Origin: Paracoccaceae bacterium | GTDB taxonomy: Bacteria > Pseudomonadota > Alphaproteobacteria > Rhodobacterales > Rhodobacteraceae | Assembly (NCBI GenBank): GCA_002746395.1 | Contig: NVXA01000005.1 | Location: forward strand, 116,476-121,996 | DNA: 5,521 bases | Reading direction: 5' to 3' | Shown: positions 5,316-5,521 of the stretch, one piece after another | How positions within the stretch are numbered: position 1 is the first letter of the stretch | Layout: every line of letters starts with the position of its first letter | The notes under the pieces: generated by a model | Databases searched by the model: none | Seen by the model: only the letters and a program-made list of their open reading frames with translations | Told to the model about the DNA's origin: nothing | Translations under genes and position numbers: made by a program

Positions 5316-5521
5316 ATGGCAAAACTAGACATGAATGCTGAGGGTGGCCCCAAATTTATGGCCGATCCGTTCACGATTCCCGATATTAAATGTGGCGCGA
5401 TGGAGGATCTTGAATCCTACATGGCCTCCCCGGAGCACAACACCGACCTTGGTTTTCCGGGCGAGCTGATCGACAATTGGCAGGAAGTTGCCATAGCGAA
5501 AATCGGTGAGCTGGCCGAGAA
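5316..5521 (+). CDS. dsrK: N-terminal part of DsrK, iron-sulfur subunit of DsrMKJOP (partial)
   Basis: Only the first 68 codons are inside the window. DsrK is a HdrD-like, cytoplasm-facing iron-sulfur protein that is thought to interact with DsrC and exchange electrons with DsrM. The visible part contains LGFPGELIDNWQEVAIAKIGELAE (about 45-68), the segment that precedes the first CX2CX2CX3C ferredoxin motif in DsrK proteins. The cluster cysteines and the CCG-type catalytic domain lie beyond the edge; one cysteine, C26, is visible and is not part of a recognised motif. The start ATG at 5316 follows GGGAGGG (5302-5308), which overlaps the dsrM stop codon. Identity rests on this segment and on position directly after dsrM. 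Confidence 0.88.
   Translation, partial: MAKLDMNAEGGPKFMADPFTIPDIKCGAMEDLESYMASPEHNTDLGFPGELIDNWQEVAIAKIGELAE

Noticed and set aside
1..5521. tRNA, rRNA, CRISPR, insertion sequence or phage features
   Set aside because: No cloverleaf, repeat-spacer array, transposase or terminal repeats were seen; the window is nearly filled by the dsr genes.

Overview
The window holds the front part of a reverse-type dissimilatory sulfite reductase (rDsr) operon from a sulfur-oxidising bacterium. On the + strand the order is dsrA-dsrB-dsrE-dsrF-dsrH-dsrC-dsrM-dsrK, and dsrK is cut by the right edge. This gene order, with dsrEFH between dsrB and dsrC and no dsrD after dsrB, is that of proteobacterial sulfur oxidisers such as Allochromatium vinosum, not of sulfate reducers. 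Base composition looks roughly balanced in the genes and AT-rich in the spacers. The class cannot be fixed from this window; an alpha- or gammaproteobacterium is most likely.

Layout. A gene broken by the left edge runs leftward from 266; it resembles the N-terminus of a TauD/TfdA-like dioxygenase, with moderate confidence. A divergent AT-rich control region follows (267-501). It carries candidate promoters in both directions, two adjacent perfect inverted repeats and a possible 24-codon leader ORF that overlaps the dsrA start. From 502 the genes are closely packed with good ribosome-binding sites. Three spacers are longer: dsrA-dsrB (62 bases), dsrH-dsrC (57 bases) and dsrC-dsrM (105 bases). 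Each contains an inverted repeat able to form an RNA hairpin, so dsrC is bracketed by hairpins.

How the genes work together (known for the family). DsrEFH passes sulfane sulfur from a donor such as TusA to the C-terminal cysteines of DsrC. DsrAB, a siroheme and iron-sulfur enzyme of the cytoplasm, releases that sulfur as sulfite. DsrM and DsrK belong to the membrane complex DsrMKJOP, which links the redox state of DsrC to the quinone pool. The key residues are all visible: siroheme and ferredoxin cysteines in DsrA and DsrB, Cys78 of DsrE, Cys20 of DsrH, the CX10C tail of DsrC, and four heme-ligand histidines with NarI-like spacing in DsrM.

The coding content is a known pathway, and I see no new multi-gene system. 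The parts most worth checking are non-coding: the dsrA leader and the hairpins around dsrC.
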